A DNA stretch of 64,000 nt from Amaurobius ferox (taxonomy: Eukaryota > Arthropoda > Arachnida > Araneae > Amaurobiidae). Under the pieces are notes generated by a model. The model ran no database searches, was not told where the DNA came from, and was given only the letters and a program-made list of their open reading frames with translations. Shown piece after piece: positions 23,065 to 37,125 of the stretch; positions within the stretch are counted from its first letter, which is position 1; each line of letters opens with the position of its first letter. The stretch spans positions 68,520,754-68,584,753 of the forward strand of contig OX578139.1 of NCBI GenBank assembly GCA_951213105.1. Direction: 5' to 3'. The position numbers and the translations under genes were made by a program.

Positions 23065-24571
23065 CAGGGTGTTCCAAAGGAAGTGATCAATGAAAGATGT
23101 TTTGAACCGTTGGTTGTACACCTATAGTTCTAAATGCAAAAATACTTTAAATAAGGTAGGAAGTTAAAAAATAGTTATTAAAATGCAGTATCATATTTTT
23201 GTAAAAAGTTAAGATAATTAAATTTTAATACAGCCCCTATATCGAAAACAGTCGAATTGCAAAACTGTTGTTAATACTCATTTATTCAAACTAAATATAT
23301 TTAGTTCTTACAAGTTCAAATTTAGTACGAAATAATTTGTCGAACTTCCGGACTCACACCAATTTACCGTGACTTTTCGGTATTTTTTAATCAACAAAAT
23401 TCATGAATCCAGGGACATTCACAAATTGAATTGAAATACAGAAATCTTTTAACGGGGTTTAAAAAAATAGTTCACGATTTATTTTTTAAACTATTACAGA
23501 CAAGCAGACCATGCCAGTTAAACATTAGTTTAGCACTTAAATAAGATTAAAAGAAACAGGTTACTGCGACTTTGCCAGCCTGTCAGATATTTTACTGACA
23601 AAATCTTTGGAGAAATAGGCATGCCTTTCATCTACGATGAAATCAATTTGGATCATTTAAAACCACTGTTTTCAGTAGACTTAACAAGTTTCTAATACAT
23701 TTTTGTCACTGTACTTTTCCCACCAGAATGAGAGCCCTTATAGAAGAATCAGTAAGAACTCTTGCATGCGGTACAGCAGATGGTGTGTTCAAGTAGACTG
23801 GGGCGGGTTTCGGTAGACCAAAGAGAATGTTTTTCATTATTTACGGCCCACATAGTCACATATGAAAAAGACGAGAAATAAGTTAAAATGTATATTACAT
23901 CATTTTCCGTTAGCACCCTTTGCCATCCTAAGCTATATTGTAAATAAAACGAACCTATTGATTGCAATCGACATACCAGCTTCAGAAGAAGATCTCCAGA
24001 AGTATGCCGACTTTATGGAAACGACAATAGTATTTCTTCACTGTATCTTTATGAAATGGCTTGCAGTTGGCGTAAATCAAAATCCTCTCACATAGTTCGG
24101 AATTACTTAACGTAATTAAATCTAGTTATGTGGCAGAGTTACTTGAATGTTTAAACGCAAACTATGAATCCACATAATAATGACATAATATATTTATCTG
24201 CATAAAATAAATTTGAAGAAGCGGTAAAAATGTTAATAACTATATGCAATCAAAGCTGATTTGTGGATGTCCTATTATTTCTCAATACAGGTTTTAATTA
24301 ATGATAACTGTCACATTGGATCATATTACAGCAAAGTTTTTTTCAGTTCGATCAAATACTGTATGGGTAACATTTTTGTAATTGTTTGTTTCGATAGATG
24401 GGCTGTATAAATAGTTATTTTTTTTAACTTTCTACAAAAATATGATACAGCATTTAAATTTCTATTTCATAACTTCTGACGTTATATAAATCATATTTGC
24501 AATTGAAATCATGGAACTAAAATCAACGCTTTTAAAAATCTCCCACTGTTTACTTTCTATGGGACACCCTG
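23065..24571 (+). mobile_element. Long-TIR DNA transposon, unit 3 with both ends
   Basis: The left end is TA|cagggtgttcc (23065) and the right end gggacaccctg|TA (24571). The arms of about 181 bp (23065-23245 and 24391-24571) pair over their length with some mismatches. The TA flanks and length of 1.5 kb fit a non-autonomous Tc1/mariner-like element, but no transposase was recognised, so the superfamily is an inference. Confidence 0.8.
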
Positions 24572-25280
24572 TATAACCAGCAAATATTATTTATTCAGAA
24601 TTTTGCATCCTAAATCCCCAGTAATATCCGTACTAGTTGACTTAAATTTATTAAATTAAAATTTTCAAATGTATATAATTACAAATATTTTGTCATAACA
24701 ATATAACAAATTTAATAATTTGCTATTTGCCCCTGAATTTTTTCATGTCAATCCCGAGGGCACATGTACCTCAATTCGGAAAACACCGTTATAGTTGAAG
24801 CTAAATTTTTCTCTTCAACTTCTAAGTAGAAAAATAATTACTATTTTGCTAAACAAATTTGCTTGGATATTGGAAAATCATATTTCAAATTATCTGTTTT
24901 AAATTACTTCATGCACAGAAGAACGAAATTTTATAGGATAAATATTTACGTCATTAGAAATTTGTTAAACTTTACTTACATTTTAATATAAAAACAGCCC
25001 TGAAGTAGCAATATCTTAACGTAAACAACCTGCATAGAGATTAATGAAATTGTGCCGGTGGCAGTAATCTCTTTCAAAGCTTTATATGCTGAGAAAGAAT
25101 TAAACATTTCTGATGTGGCATAAACAAGAATTTCCCTACAGATTAAAAAAATTCAATTTTATGCAAAACACAAATACATATTCCAGCTTTCTTGATACAT
25201 GAATACAGTAAAAATCAGTTAAATTATTGCTATAACTGATCAAAATCAGTATACAAAATTCCATGCAATTAATAACATTA
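24572..25280. other. Unclassified AT-rich DNA
   Basis: No gene or recognisable repeat seen between the TIR element and repeat E. Confidence 0.4.
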
Positions 25281-25409
25281 TTACTTTCCTTATATACATA
25301 ATGTATAAGGAAAGTATTGTGACGGGGTCGAAAATTCGAATTCGAGTTTTCGACGGGAGAGCACGTTTCAAGCATCCATGATCACGAATCAAACATTTTT
25401 GAGGTGATA

Positions 25410-25443
<34 letters not shown>

Positions 25444-26220
25444 TGTGGAGACGATATCTCACGAACCAATGGAGCGATTTGAATAAAATTTGGTACAAAA
25501 ATCTCAAACCGTGAATACTGGAAGTCTATTGTTTTTAAACGTAATCGAATTTCAGAACCCCCCTAAAGTTTCGAATGAAATTTTGAAAACATCATCAAAA
25601 AATGAAAACCTTTAATAAAGTTACTTAAATAGACATTTCCTATGTAATTTTTCTTTAGAAAACGATTGACAGAAACTTTAGAACGCTAGCTTTAACCGTT
25701 GTCGAGATATTGCACATTTTCCAAATAAATCTATCAACAAATCCCATAAATTTAAAATAAATATTAACTGTTTCAAAACATTTTCACTTTTCATATGTAA
25801 TATCATGCGATAAATTGGGTGACATCATTCTCGTGGATCTAGCTCGTTCCATTCATGAGAAAAGATACTTTGAGTAATACTTTTGTATTTGAACGCCAAT
25901 AGTCATGTATCTGCTATAAGAATAACTTATTAATATTATCATTATCATAACGCTTGGCGAGATTTTGGCGACGAATTTGGTGGAATGTCGCCCACTTGGC
26001 AACTTTTTAAAAGCCAAATTAACAAAAATCTTGTCAAATGGATAAAAATGATGCTGAATCGATGAAAATGACGCTAAATCAATGAAAATGACGACTAATT
26101 GTCCTAAATTCAATATCATGGAAAGAATTTAAGTATCTACTATAAGAATAACATTTTTTTAACTGTAAAAGTAGTAAATTCATTGCATTATATAAGGAAA
26201 GTCATGTGTTGCCCACATCA
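25281..26220 (+). repeat. Dispersed repeat E, first member
   Basis: The left end is a perfect hairpin: tactttccttata (25282-25294), 9-base loop, tataaggaaagta (25304-25316). Next come 'gtgacggggtcgaaaatt', a (GT)n tract (25413-25442), a body with repeated 'gatgaaaatga' phrases, and the right end 'tataaggaaagtcatgtg...cccacatca'. A diverged member is at 42565-43534. The right end is the reverse complement of the start of repeat R, so R and E probably share mobilising machinery. Non-coding. Confidence 0.7.
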
Positions 26221-26423
26221 GTTTTTTTAAAAGGATGTCCGTCTATCTGCCTATCAGTCAGTCTGTATGCATGTATGTAGTCGATTTCTCGCATACGGAA
26301 CAGCTGCCACAAATATTAACGGATTTTCACAGAATTTTATATCCGGCTATTTTATTAAATGGCCCAGAACTAGATAGGATTACATCAAATTCCTGCGAAA
26401 ATTTTGAAATTTTATATTTCTTT
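26221..26423 (+). repeat. Repeat Y, upstream part
   Basis: The stretch with CTGTCTG-like phrases and 'gaactagatagga' aligns with 57960-58170. It leads directly into the duplicated block, so the Y repeat spans the left limit of the sequence visible in copy 1. Confidence 0.55.
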
Positions 26424-26715
26424 GACATGGCAGCATAGAACAATCTTTGACATAATCATGCATTAAAGTGGTCATTGAAGACTCTACGATCAAGAGACTT
26501 AATAATCATTGTTGTGAAAAATAGCCTCGATACACAATTTCTGTGACCGTGACGTTATTAGCTCCCGAGGGAGGGGGCAAGTTTTTCCCTCCGGAGGAAC
26601 ATTATTAAATGTTGTATCAATCGAAATATTTTTCTAGCTCTTTAAAGTGAGAGGTAACAAGCTATAATTGTAATCATTTTGAACAGATTCTTCTTGTAAA
26701 ATGAGAAATAAAAAT

Positions 26716-27380
26716 ATCTGGTGTGAAGCAGTACATGACTTTTCCTGCAGACTCTTATTCACTTTCTCTATTTCTTCAATAATCCATTATACTGGGTTTA
26801 ACTGCACAAAATAACGCCCACTCTTATTTAAAATGACACTGGATTGGCACTTTTAATTCAATTTTCGTTCTCAGTTGGTAACTGGACGTTTTTGTCTACG
26901 GTGGCGCAGCATAAATGAGTAAAAACTAAAATATATCGAGAACGGTTAGCCTTAGTGTAATGAGGTTGATCTTATTCTCTGCATTGTTAAAAATTAGGTA
27001 TAAAACAAGTATTTAATTGGTATATTTGAGCACACGTAGTTTTTTATTTTAAATTTTGTCATTGTTTGCATGTCATTTTGCAAAAAAAGGTGGGTAGGTT
27101 TTCCGAATCGTACCAAAAACAAATCAGCACCAGGGTCAAACACAAGTGACCTACCTACCAAATTTTATGAAATTCGGTCCATTAGTTTTTGAGTTAGTGT
27201 GGATACATACACGCAGACACATAGACACACAAACGCACAGGCACACACACAGACATCACGCTAAAAATAGTGTTTTCGTGTTCTAGAGGTCTCAAAACGT
27301 ATAGATCCGTAGAAATCTCGAGTTGCGATTTTCGGTATGATTCCAACATTTTCCCTATACATTATCATGTATTGCAGGGG
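26716..27380 (+). repeat. Dispersed repeat R, copy 2
   Basis: Counterpart of 293-957. Most of the differences between the two large duplicate blocks are concentrated here and just downstream. Confidence 0.65.
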
Positions 27381-28081
27381 AATTAAAAACCAATTTGTTT
27401 AAAATGTATTCTGATATGCGAAAGCCGAATGGAACTGCACTTAATTTGCATGTAGGTGGATGTCACATAATACACCTCAAATGAATTTCAGGCTCTATGC
27501 CGTGTCAGATTAGAAGACATATCGCGTCTTGTCACTGCTGATTTACTTCAAGTATATTGTCTGACGCTTACTGCTGGTCGAAAAGTATTAATAAAAGTTC
27601 ATCTTTCGCTGTCACTTTCATACAAATGCATTTAACTAATATCATCATACTGATAATGATTGTAATACAAATAAAATTAAACACTGTAGAGTATATATGT
27701 ATGATAATTTCAAGTGGAGACTCCCACTCCGGATATTTTGATCAGTATCATATATTGGTATTTTAAACTTTGTTTACAAACTCCATCATGTTTGACTACA
27801 GTTCTCTGAGTATAAATGCATGAATTCAGAAAAAAGATTGCTATTTCAAAGCTGCATCAGCTCTTCATGGACAAAAGAGTCCAATTTTCTCCTACGGTCT
27901 CGTGAGAAATTATTCCGTGTCTTCGCGTTCTAAAAAAGTCGAGATTTGTTTCACATAAATTATAGAACAAATTCGATGAATGTTCATTTTATGTGTTTGT
28001 ATCTTCAGTCTTGCTGAATAGCTCTAAAATTCTTGAAATTGTCATTTGAAATTATCGCATTATGTTTTTAACGCTTTGCAA

Positions 28082-29082
28082 CATGGGTGAAAAATGTTTA
28101 TGACTTTGTTCATTCTGTCTGTCTGTCTGTCCGTTTGCAGGATAACTACTGTGAAAATGACTTTATCAAAATGGAATTTTAGTATGTTGTTGAGACGGTC
28201 TGTGGGACATATGGGAATGAAAATGAATAATATCATCCAATTAGTTTCAGATTTAACCCGGGTTAAGAAAATATTGAACGTATTGGGACCTAATTTTTAA
28301 AACAGTTTTTTAAACAAAATTAAAATTCACAAATTGCTTTGTAAATTTTAGAAAATATGCAAATTATTCCTTGAAATGTAAAAAATTTTTTTACCAATAT
28401 ATTTTAGGTAGTTTTTTTAAGAAATATCGAAATAATAATTACACATGTGATATATGGAAAGATCTCATGACTCATTGTAGAACAAAATATGGCATCTATT
28501 TTTTCCCGCTGTGTAAAGATCGTGATATTTAAAAATCGTTTATATTTATTTTTAGTGCTGCATCCTACATGAAACTGCTTTAATTCTGCGTCTTATTTGT
28601 GTCTCTAAATTCTCTGCCAGCGCAATTAAAATATTTTTCATTTTAAATGATCACTAAACTTCGATCATTTCTACAACGAAGCCTAATTTTAATGTATGCA
28701 GAATGTAAATAAATCAAGCAATTATAAAGAGAGATGTTTCAGAATTGATGAATTATTTTACGCAAAATTATTTAGCTTTGGAGTCTGGAATATAAGTGAT
28801 ATGAAAGAAATATTCATTGCTTTTTCATTGAGATACAGACGATTTATATTTCGATGTCGTCATTTGAATAAAGTTCAGTTTGTTCAACTAGAATTGTCGC
28901 TTTCGATGAAGTTTGAAGTTTTCAAGTATAATATGTTACTGTAGTATTCTTATTTTTAAAACATATCAAGACTGAATATATCACATTTTAGAGATGTTTA
29001 AATAGAACTGCATTTCTGTTGGACAGTATTTCATATTCATTGCTTTACGTATGATTGATTTTTCTTGTTATCAAGTATAATG
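28082..29082 (+). repeat. Dispersed repeat X, copy 2 of the first member
   Basis: Counterpart of 1660-2660, with one substitution seen near 28174. Confidence 0.7.
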
Positions 29083-30612
29083 CGATTTGAAGATATAATG
29101 TTTAATGTGGTTTAATATCATGACAGCGTACCTTGGAAAATAATAAGCGATAAAAATAATCATCAATTAGTGATTACACTTGTTAATACAATTTGATTCC
29201 CTAGCAGTTAATCCCATTAATAATAACAGGGTTTATATATGAGCCCAGACGATTCTTAATGACATAAAAATGGTGGCATTAAAAGGTTCAAAATTGACAC
29301 TTTTGATAATAGGAAAATTAATTAATTTATACTATTGTTATAGTTATAAATAAAGAATACATGTATTTAGCATTTTATATACAATTAACTATATACCCGT
29401 TCTTCATACGAAATATATAATCCCAAAACCAAGCAATACTAATGTAAGCCATCAACGATTTCCACGTATGACTAGAATATGCAAGGTGTCCAAAAATACG
29501 AGGAAACTTTCCAAACCTTTGAGTTCTACCTAGTTCAATTAATAAAGCGTACATAAAGCTCCTTCAGTGCACCGAGGCTACATTCAAGTATTTTTCATTG
29601 TGTCCAATTCCATGATACGAGTTTGAAATTCCGTACATTACAATTAAACTATAGCTTCTTTGTGGACAATATTTCTTGTCATAGTGGGGGCAAAATTAAA
29701 GATTGATCTTTCATTTATATGTACTGAGTAGGAAACATACAGCTGGCCAAGTAAAAAGCAGCAGGTATTTAGGTTTATGCCCACAGTGGGGAATGTATGG
29801 CCTTGTTTCTGACGCCTGATCTTGATTATAAAAATTCCATAATTTCAAATAGAGGTAATCGGGTCATTTTATGGGATTTTGAATTGCATTTATTGTAAAG
29901 AGGCTTAAGAAACGATTAGGTCATGTTAGTTTTCAGACTCTAAAAAACTGGGTACCGCTGGTTTGAAGGCTTATATACTAGTTGGGTCAGGGTCAAAGTG
30001 AATAAACAGTCATGAGAACTTGAATACAGATAGGCAGAATGCAGGATCCTACAAAGAGTTTGATAAAAATTCCATGAAATTCAGTATAGACGTTCTCCCC
30101 TGATTATAAGACCAACTGCCAAACTAACAGAAAGATTTTCTTACTTATTTATATACATTTCAATTTATTTCCATATGTAAACTACGCGAAAATAACTATG
30201 TATTTAATTATATCTGCTATAATGACTTTTTAACGTTTTTAGTTCATCTTTCAAAACATTTCATAAATATGAGGACCTTACTCTTCTTCTATCGCTGCGA
30301 ATATCAAAAAGTTCCGTTTTTTACTGATTTAACGAATCATACCAAATATCACTTGGATCGCACAAACTTTTGAGATTGTTTTTGCAAATATGCATAATTT
30401 ACACAAACAGTTATGTACATATTCTTAATTTGCATTTAATAAACCGTAACAAAATAAAACAAATAACATACAAAATTCGGATTCTCAACCCATTAAAAAT
30501 TATTCCTTTATATATATACTATATTGTAAATGTTAGAATCTATTTAAACGAATTTAAGCATACTTGAATAAAATTACGAAAATTGAAATAACTTTGTTAA
30601 AACGATATATAA

Positions 30613-30643
30613 CAACAAAGGATAACTCCGTTATCCTTTGTTG
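30613..30643. repeat. Perfect 14-bp-stem hairpin, copy 2
   Basis: Identical to 4191-4221. Confidence 0.85.
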
Positions 30644-33206
30644 GACGTCCACTTTTATCTTTGGTATGTAATCATTCATTCATTATATCCCACCTCTTGT
30701 TCCTTCCTATTGGGTTTCTTTTACCCCCTTTTTTTCTCTAGCTTTTGGCAATATCCTTTCCCAGCTTCCACCACATTTGCTGTTCTTGCATCAGCTATCG
30801 ATCTTCCTCTGCCAAGTGAAGGTTGTGCTTCCTGAAGATTTCTTTGTTGAACTTTCACATTCCTCTATTTTATCCTATCTTCCTTTATTTTATCATTATC
30901 ACTTTCTTTATTATTCCTCTATCTCCTTTATTTTATCAGTCATTCCCCCCATGTATCCCCACCTTCCTATGTTTCTTTCATCTCCTTTTTCTTTTCTTGC
31001 CTTTGGCAACATTCTTACCCAGCTTCTACCACGTAGAAAGTGTGTTGGTTCTTTGAGATCACTTAATGCAATCACTTAAAGACTAAAAACATGGAAAAAA
31101 TGTTTTGTTAGAATGCTAAGATATATGTGGTCATCTTAACCAAATTATATAATAGTGCTAATCTTAGTATTTCGGATGAGTCGATATACACATGATAACG
31201 CAAAAAATAAAAGTGTAGATATATATTTAAAATAATTAATATAAATAAATATGAAGGAATCGTCCTACGGATTCGGTGGTTTATACATCGTTCTTCGATC
31301 TTTCCGATGGCGTTAAGATAGTAACTCTGATAATATTTTTGGTCGCTGAAGAACCAATTTGTGTGATAATGCTAAAACATAAAATAACTGAATAATCCGA
31401 ATTTAAATAAAAAATAATACAAAGGTGCACCTTTCTGGGCCCTGAAATACCTGTGTACCAAATTTCCTGGCCGTACTACGCATAGATTTTCCGCTACAGA
31501 CTGCGCAGTCACACATACATACATCTTAATTTATTACTTAAGATTCATCTTATGTCAATGACTTTGTTCTGTGGATCTTACACAAGATATTTCCCTAATA
31601 AAACATCAAATGTGGCTCCCCTTTTTATGGAGCCAAATTAGTTTTACATGAATATGACTTGTAGGAAAAAAATTATGTTATTTTTCACTGTTAAACTTAG
31701 TTTAATGAATTATTTAAAAAAGAAAAAAATAATAATGTGAGACTGAAGGGAAAGCTATGTGCTGCCCATATTAGAATATTTTGTGTTTTGATGTCTACGT
31801 TATAATCTCCGTCTAATAGAACGGGCATATTCTGATCACTGAAGTCATTTGCTGTTGTAACCACTATATTTCAAAAACTATGAAACCGGTCCAAAATGTA
31901 ATTATATACACTTGTAGGGATTTTAAAAGGATAGAAATTACTCGTTTATTGTTAACAGTTAGCACTTTTAGGTTTCGTGATATGATATAAGCATTACAAA
32001 ATCTAAAAACAGAAATTTGTCAATCTCTTTCAACTTGATAAGATTATATTACTCAAAACTAACAGAACATCATAAAAACAAATTTCTGATCTAGAAACTG
32101 GATTTTTACTGAACATGCTTGTCAATTATTGTTTAAATCTATTATAGATTAGAATAGTGGTTTTCAAACTGTCTTCACCTGAACCCTTGGCGTTTTGCAA
32201 AAAGGGTTTTTAGGGGTTCCACGACGTGATAGTTACGTGTAAATTTTCTTAAAAATAAAAAAAACGCGTAAAATTTTATTGAATAATTTGGATCATAAGA
32301 GACTTTTTCTCATTTTGGGCTTCCGTCATCAAATTAAATTAAAAAAAATGGTTTCGAGACAGATTTTTTTTTTAACAACGCAGGTTTAGGAGATATTTTG
32401 AGTCATATTAATCAAAGTGGAGCAAAAACTTCTTCCAACAAAAACAAAATTTTGTTGAAAAAATGTTTAAGTTATTTCAATATTGAAAAAAATGTTATAT
32501 ATTCATGAATAGTATCATTTCTGTCGGAACAAGTCTAAAGTGTTTACATTTTCATCTTTAAGGTTCGTAAACATAAAAATAAAATGTGATTACATTTTTC
32601 GTAATACTCCGATTTAAGCAGAATACCACCATAGAAGTTGTTCACTCCAAAAATCCAATTTAGTACGTTGAAAAAAAAAGTCATATTAGATGGCTTCTTT
32701 TATTAGATTTCTTTTAAAGTTTTTTAATATGTGGAGTAGACGAGATTTTAAATTAATCTTGTACTTGAAAACTAAAATTACATTTTTGAGTGAAAAAAAA
32801 AATACCAATTGCGACTATAAACAGTTCGACATTTTTTATTCTATTAGAGAAAAATTCTCTAAAGTTTCATGGAATTCGATTTTTGTCAAATTAGCGTGAT
32901 TTTGCAATTTTGGAAAGAAAGTTGGTTCCGACATAAACTTCTAATTGTAACTATTAAATATATTACACTCTGTTGAAAAAAATATATTAAAAAATTGAAC
33001 TGCAGTTGCAAAACTCGGCATGCAAATGTAGTTTTACGAGTTATGCAAATGATCAAACTATTAGCACCAATGATGTTATAGGGCTCATGCAACACTCATG
33101 AAAACGACGCATCGTACAACATTAAAAACAACCTGTGTTTTCACTTTTCGGTCAATTGGAACTGGATTTTGTGCTCTGATACTGTAAGTTGTGTACAAAC
33201 ACACCT

Positions 33207-34192
33207 ATGAGATGCACTCGACGACGCTATGAACAATTATTGGATTTAGAGAGGCATCATAGGCCTTTCCTTACACCATAGGCCTAGAGGAAGATGGTTG
33301 TTCCAACAGACGTATCAGTCGCCATCTTTCGCAGAGCAATATGGTAGTTGTTCGGTTTTGGCAGCAGTATATTGGAGAAGGCACATGTAACTTTCGTAGA
33401 GGCTCAGGTTGTAGAAGTTCGTCGTAAAGGTCGCACAAGACAACTACTCGAAAGGACAGTTAGGAGAGTAGCCACGTCCACACCGATGGCGTGGCTTCCG
33501 TCCATTCAAGGGCAATTGCCATCCTCCATGCATACTATATCAAGGAATACTATCTGGTGACGTCTGCCAGAAGGTAGCATTATGCGTTGACGTCCATTAA
33601 GGCTCATATCACTGATTCCTCAACATAAGCGAAGCCGTCTGGATTGGTGCCAAGCTCGATCAGCCTCTACAGGTCCTGTTAGAGATGTGTTGTCTTCCGC
33701 GACGAATTCCGATTCTGTCTCTGTGTTGATGACCTCCGCATATGTGTTCACTTTCACGACCCGGACAGTACGACTCTCCATAATGGGCTTAGAGCAACTG
33801 TGCGAGCGACCGGGGAAAAGGCCGCACACCAAGTTGCATATGTATATAGAGAAAGACTGGCCAGTGTTTTGAAACCGCATTTGTTGTCGAGCGGCATACG
33901 GCCATCATACTTGGTGTAACAGTCAGACGAGCTATCTTATTGAACACTACAGATCCCCTCTAGTTACAGAACAAGCCAATCAGACGGCTCGCTTGTACGC
34001 CGGCGATATTCTGCTGCCCATTGTTTTGCAGTATCAAGACGCCCAGGTTCCATTTATCAACAAAACAACGCTCGATCACACACTGTACAACTTTCTCAGC
34101 CATGTCTTCGAGAATTTAGTACCCTGCCATAGTCATCCAGGTCCCCAGACTTATCACCAATAAAACATGTCTGGGATACACTGGGCGTTAAT
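33207..34192 (+). pseudogene. Tc1-like transposase remnant A, copy 2
   Basis: Counterpart of 6785-7770. I see no difference in the coding remnant, including its frameshifts and the Asp-to-Asn change in the second catalytic block. Inactive. Confidence 0.88.
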
Positions 34193-35027
34193 TGCAGCAT
34201 TCTAAAATTACCTTTGAATCAGCCATCCACTTTCAATATTTCTATCATAATCTTTCGCAGAGATACATAGGCAACTTAATTGCTTCTATGACGCATCGAA
34301 TATCGACTTGTACAGCTGCGAGTAGGGGATTTACCACTCAGTAAAATGTCGTGTTACCACCATTTCTTAATTGAAAGTTTTTTTCTCCCAAATTCTAATC
34401 ATATGCTCATAATGTTTAGTTAGTTTTCTATTTACTTTTATTTGCATCTTCCAAAATATTTTTCTTATCATGCTGATTTTTGTTTGTTTGTGACATTACT
34501 GACAAACAACGATAACAATATTTATATAACATTTTTTAAACCATATTTGTTCGCAATATGAATTATAAAATTGATATTTGTAAAAAATTGAGTAGTAGCT
34601 TCAATATAGTTTGATGTAAATCGATCCAGAAGGATTTTTTATATGACTATGCAAAATTTCAGGTAGTCTTTTGCTATACTTCAAGTTTCATGATTACAAT
34701 GATTTCATGTGTGATCCATTTGTGGCAAAATGAAATTACTAACTTGAAAATCTATATTTTAAAGGACATTTTGTTAATATACCTTTTACTTAATATAACG
34801 GAAATTTGTTTTTATCCCAGTTCTTATGAGCATTTTTGTAAAAAGTGAAGTATAAAGCACTCTTATAATCAACATAGCCCTTATAATCAACTAACTTCAA
34901 GTTCAATTAAGTGCTTTAATCTAGAAGAACACTGAAAATTGAGAGAAAACAAAAAAAAAAACGATGTTAATTAACATTTTCATTATATCTATATCAATAT
35001 ATATTTCTAAACATATGACTAAAAAAT

Positions 35028-35835
35028 CTGATGTGGTCTGCACATGACTTTTTCTGCCGACTACTATTCACGTTCTCTTTATTTCATTAGTAATCCTTTT
35101 GGTATAATTGCACAAAATAACATCCATAATTATTTTAAATTAAACTGAATTTGCATTTTATATCAATTTTCGTTCTCATTTAGTAACTGAACTTTTCAAA
35201 GGCGGCGCAACGAAAATGCAAAAAAAAAAAACAAAAATATCTCGAGAACATCTAGTTCTAGTGTAATGTGGTTAGTTTTATTCTTTTTATAGTTATACAG
35301 TACGTCGAAACAAACATTTAACTGATATATTTGAGTGCATCTAGTTTTTTATTTTAGATTTTAACGATTTTTGCGGGCCATTTCGGGTAAAAAGAGCAGG
35401 TGCTTTTTTTTCGAAGCGAACCAAAATCTAATCAGCACCAGGGTAACCCATAAGTGGCTTATCTACCAAATTTTGTAAAATTTGATTCATTAGTTTTTCA
35501 GCTAAAGGGGATACATGTAATTTTTGCGGGAACTTTAGAATAAAAAGACGGTTTATTTTATCCGATATCGTACCAAAGCCTAATTAGCATCAGTGTCACC
35601 TATAAGGGACTTACCTATTATACTTTATGAAATTTGGTCCATTAGTTCTTGAATTAGAGTGGATACATACATTACAGACAGTCAGTCAGACACAAACACA
35701 GACAGACATACAGACGTCAAGCTGAAAATATGTTTTTCGTATTCTAGAGGTATCAAAACATTTAGATCCGTCGAAAACTCGAGATGCAATTTTCGGTAGA
35801 ATTCCAATACTTTTCTTATACATTGCTATTGTTTA
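35028..35835 (+). repeat. Dispersed repeat R, second member, copy 2
   Basis: Counterpart of 8605-9412, with one substitution seen near 35550. Confidence 0.65.
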
Positions 35836-36035
35836 CTGAGAACGTAAAAATCAATGTAGGCTTCAGTCCGATGGAGCCCAAATAGTTTTGTGCTATATTT
35901 TGTAAAATAAACTCAACTTTTGTAAAATAAACTCAACAATATCGAAAAATATAACTCGTTCCAAAATCTGATTATATACACTTATAGGGCTTTCAAAAAA
36001 TTAAAAATTCTTGCTTATTCTTTTTACACTCGTTA

Positions 36036-37125
36036 ACAGTGAAATTGCAACACTATAAAGGAATGAACATAGTCATATGCAAATCACAGTACCGGTAGAA
36101 GAGACAGTCATATGCAAATGTTTACGTTTCCATACGTATCGGGTCACGTGACACCAAGTTTCGGGTAATAAAGACAAACAGGCGGCCTGTCCGTAAATGA
36201 TCTCAACGATGATTTGCTGCAGCCGACATTTCGAAAAAGTGAAGAAGCTATGCTCCAAAGATATCAGCGAGCCATATATCAGCAGTTAATGGCTGGGGAA
36301 TGAGACCATATCCTGGAGTTGTGTGCAATTGCCACGCCTGTTAAGCATGACGTGAGTACCATCCAGCGATGTGTGACATGATGGATGCACGGATATCAGA
36401 GAACACGCAGAAGACGTGGTGGATCGCACAAGCACACGGAAGAGCGCACAGACTGGCAAATTCGCGGACTGACTCATCGAGACCTGTTTGCAACGACAAG
36501 TGACATCCTAAACAGCTTGCCACCATTAACGGTTGCACCTGCGTGTACCCAAACTATTCGCAACAGCTTACATGAATTACAGCTGTGCGCACAGCAGCCG
36601 GCCACTGGGATGCCATTAAGCACTCAACACATGGATAGACGTATGGCTTGGTGTCGTTGTCATCGCAACTGGACCAATAAATGGCATCTGGTATTATTTA
36701 CGAATGAATCTTTTTTCTGCCAGTGGCGGGATGACAGCCGTGGAAGGGTGTGGAGGATTCCCAGAGAACGCCACTTGGCAGCCCATTTCACAGAGCGTCA
36801 CACCGGGCATCATGGTTGGGGCGGTATCATGTTCGATCAGAAGAAAGCTCTTGTGCACATTGCAGATTATCTGACAGCAAACAGGTACGTCACATAAGTT
36901 GTGATGCCTGTAGTTCAGTCACTGTTGCAGACCAGCCCACGCACAGAGATCCAGCAAGAAAATACCACAACGAACTCTCAACAGCCTGAATGGAAATCAC
37001 ACCCTTTCCTGGTCGGCATCCTCGCCGGATATCTCTCCTATAGAACGCATGTGGACCCTCATCGGACGTCAGGTGCACCGAGGACCACCAGTACTTATCG
37101 TAGACGAACTGCTTGCGGCAGTAGG
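36036..37125 (+). pseudogene. Tc1-like transposase remnant B, copy 2
   Basis: Counterpart of 9613-10702 with the same open piece (36385-36897) and the same mutated catalytic blocks. It joins repeat X at the same base, so the truncation predates the duplication. Confidence 0.9.
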
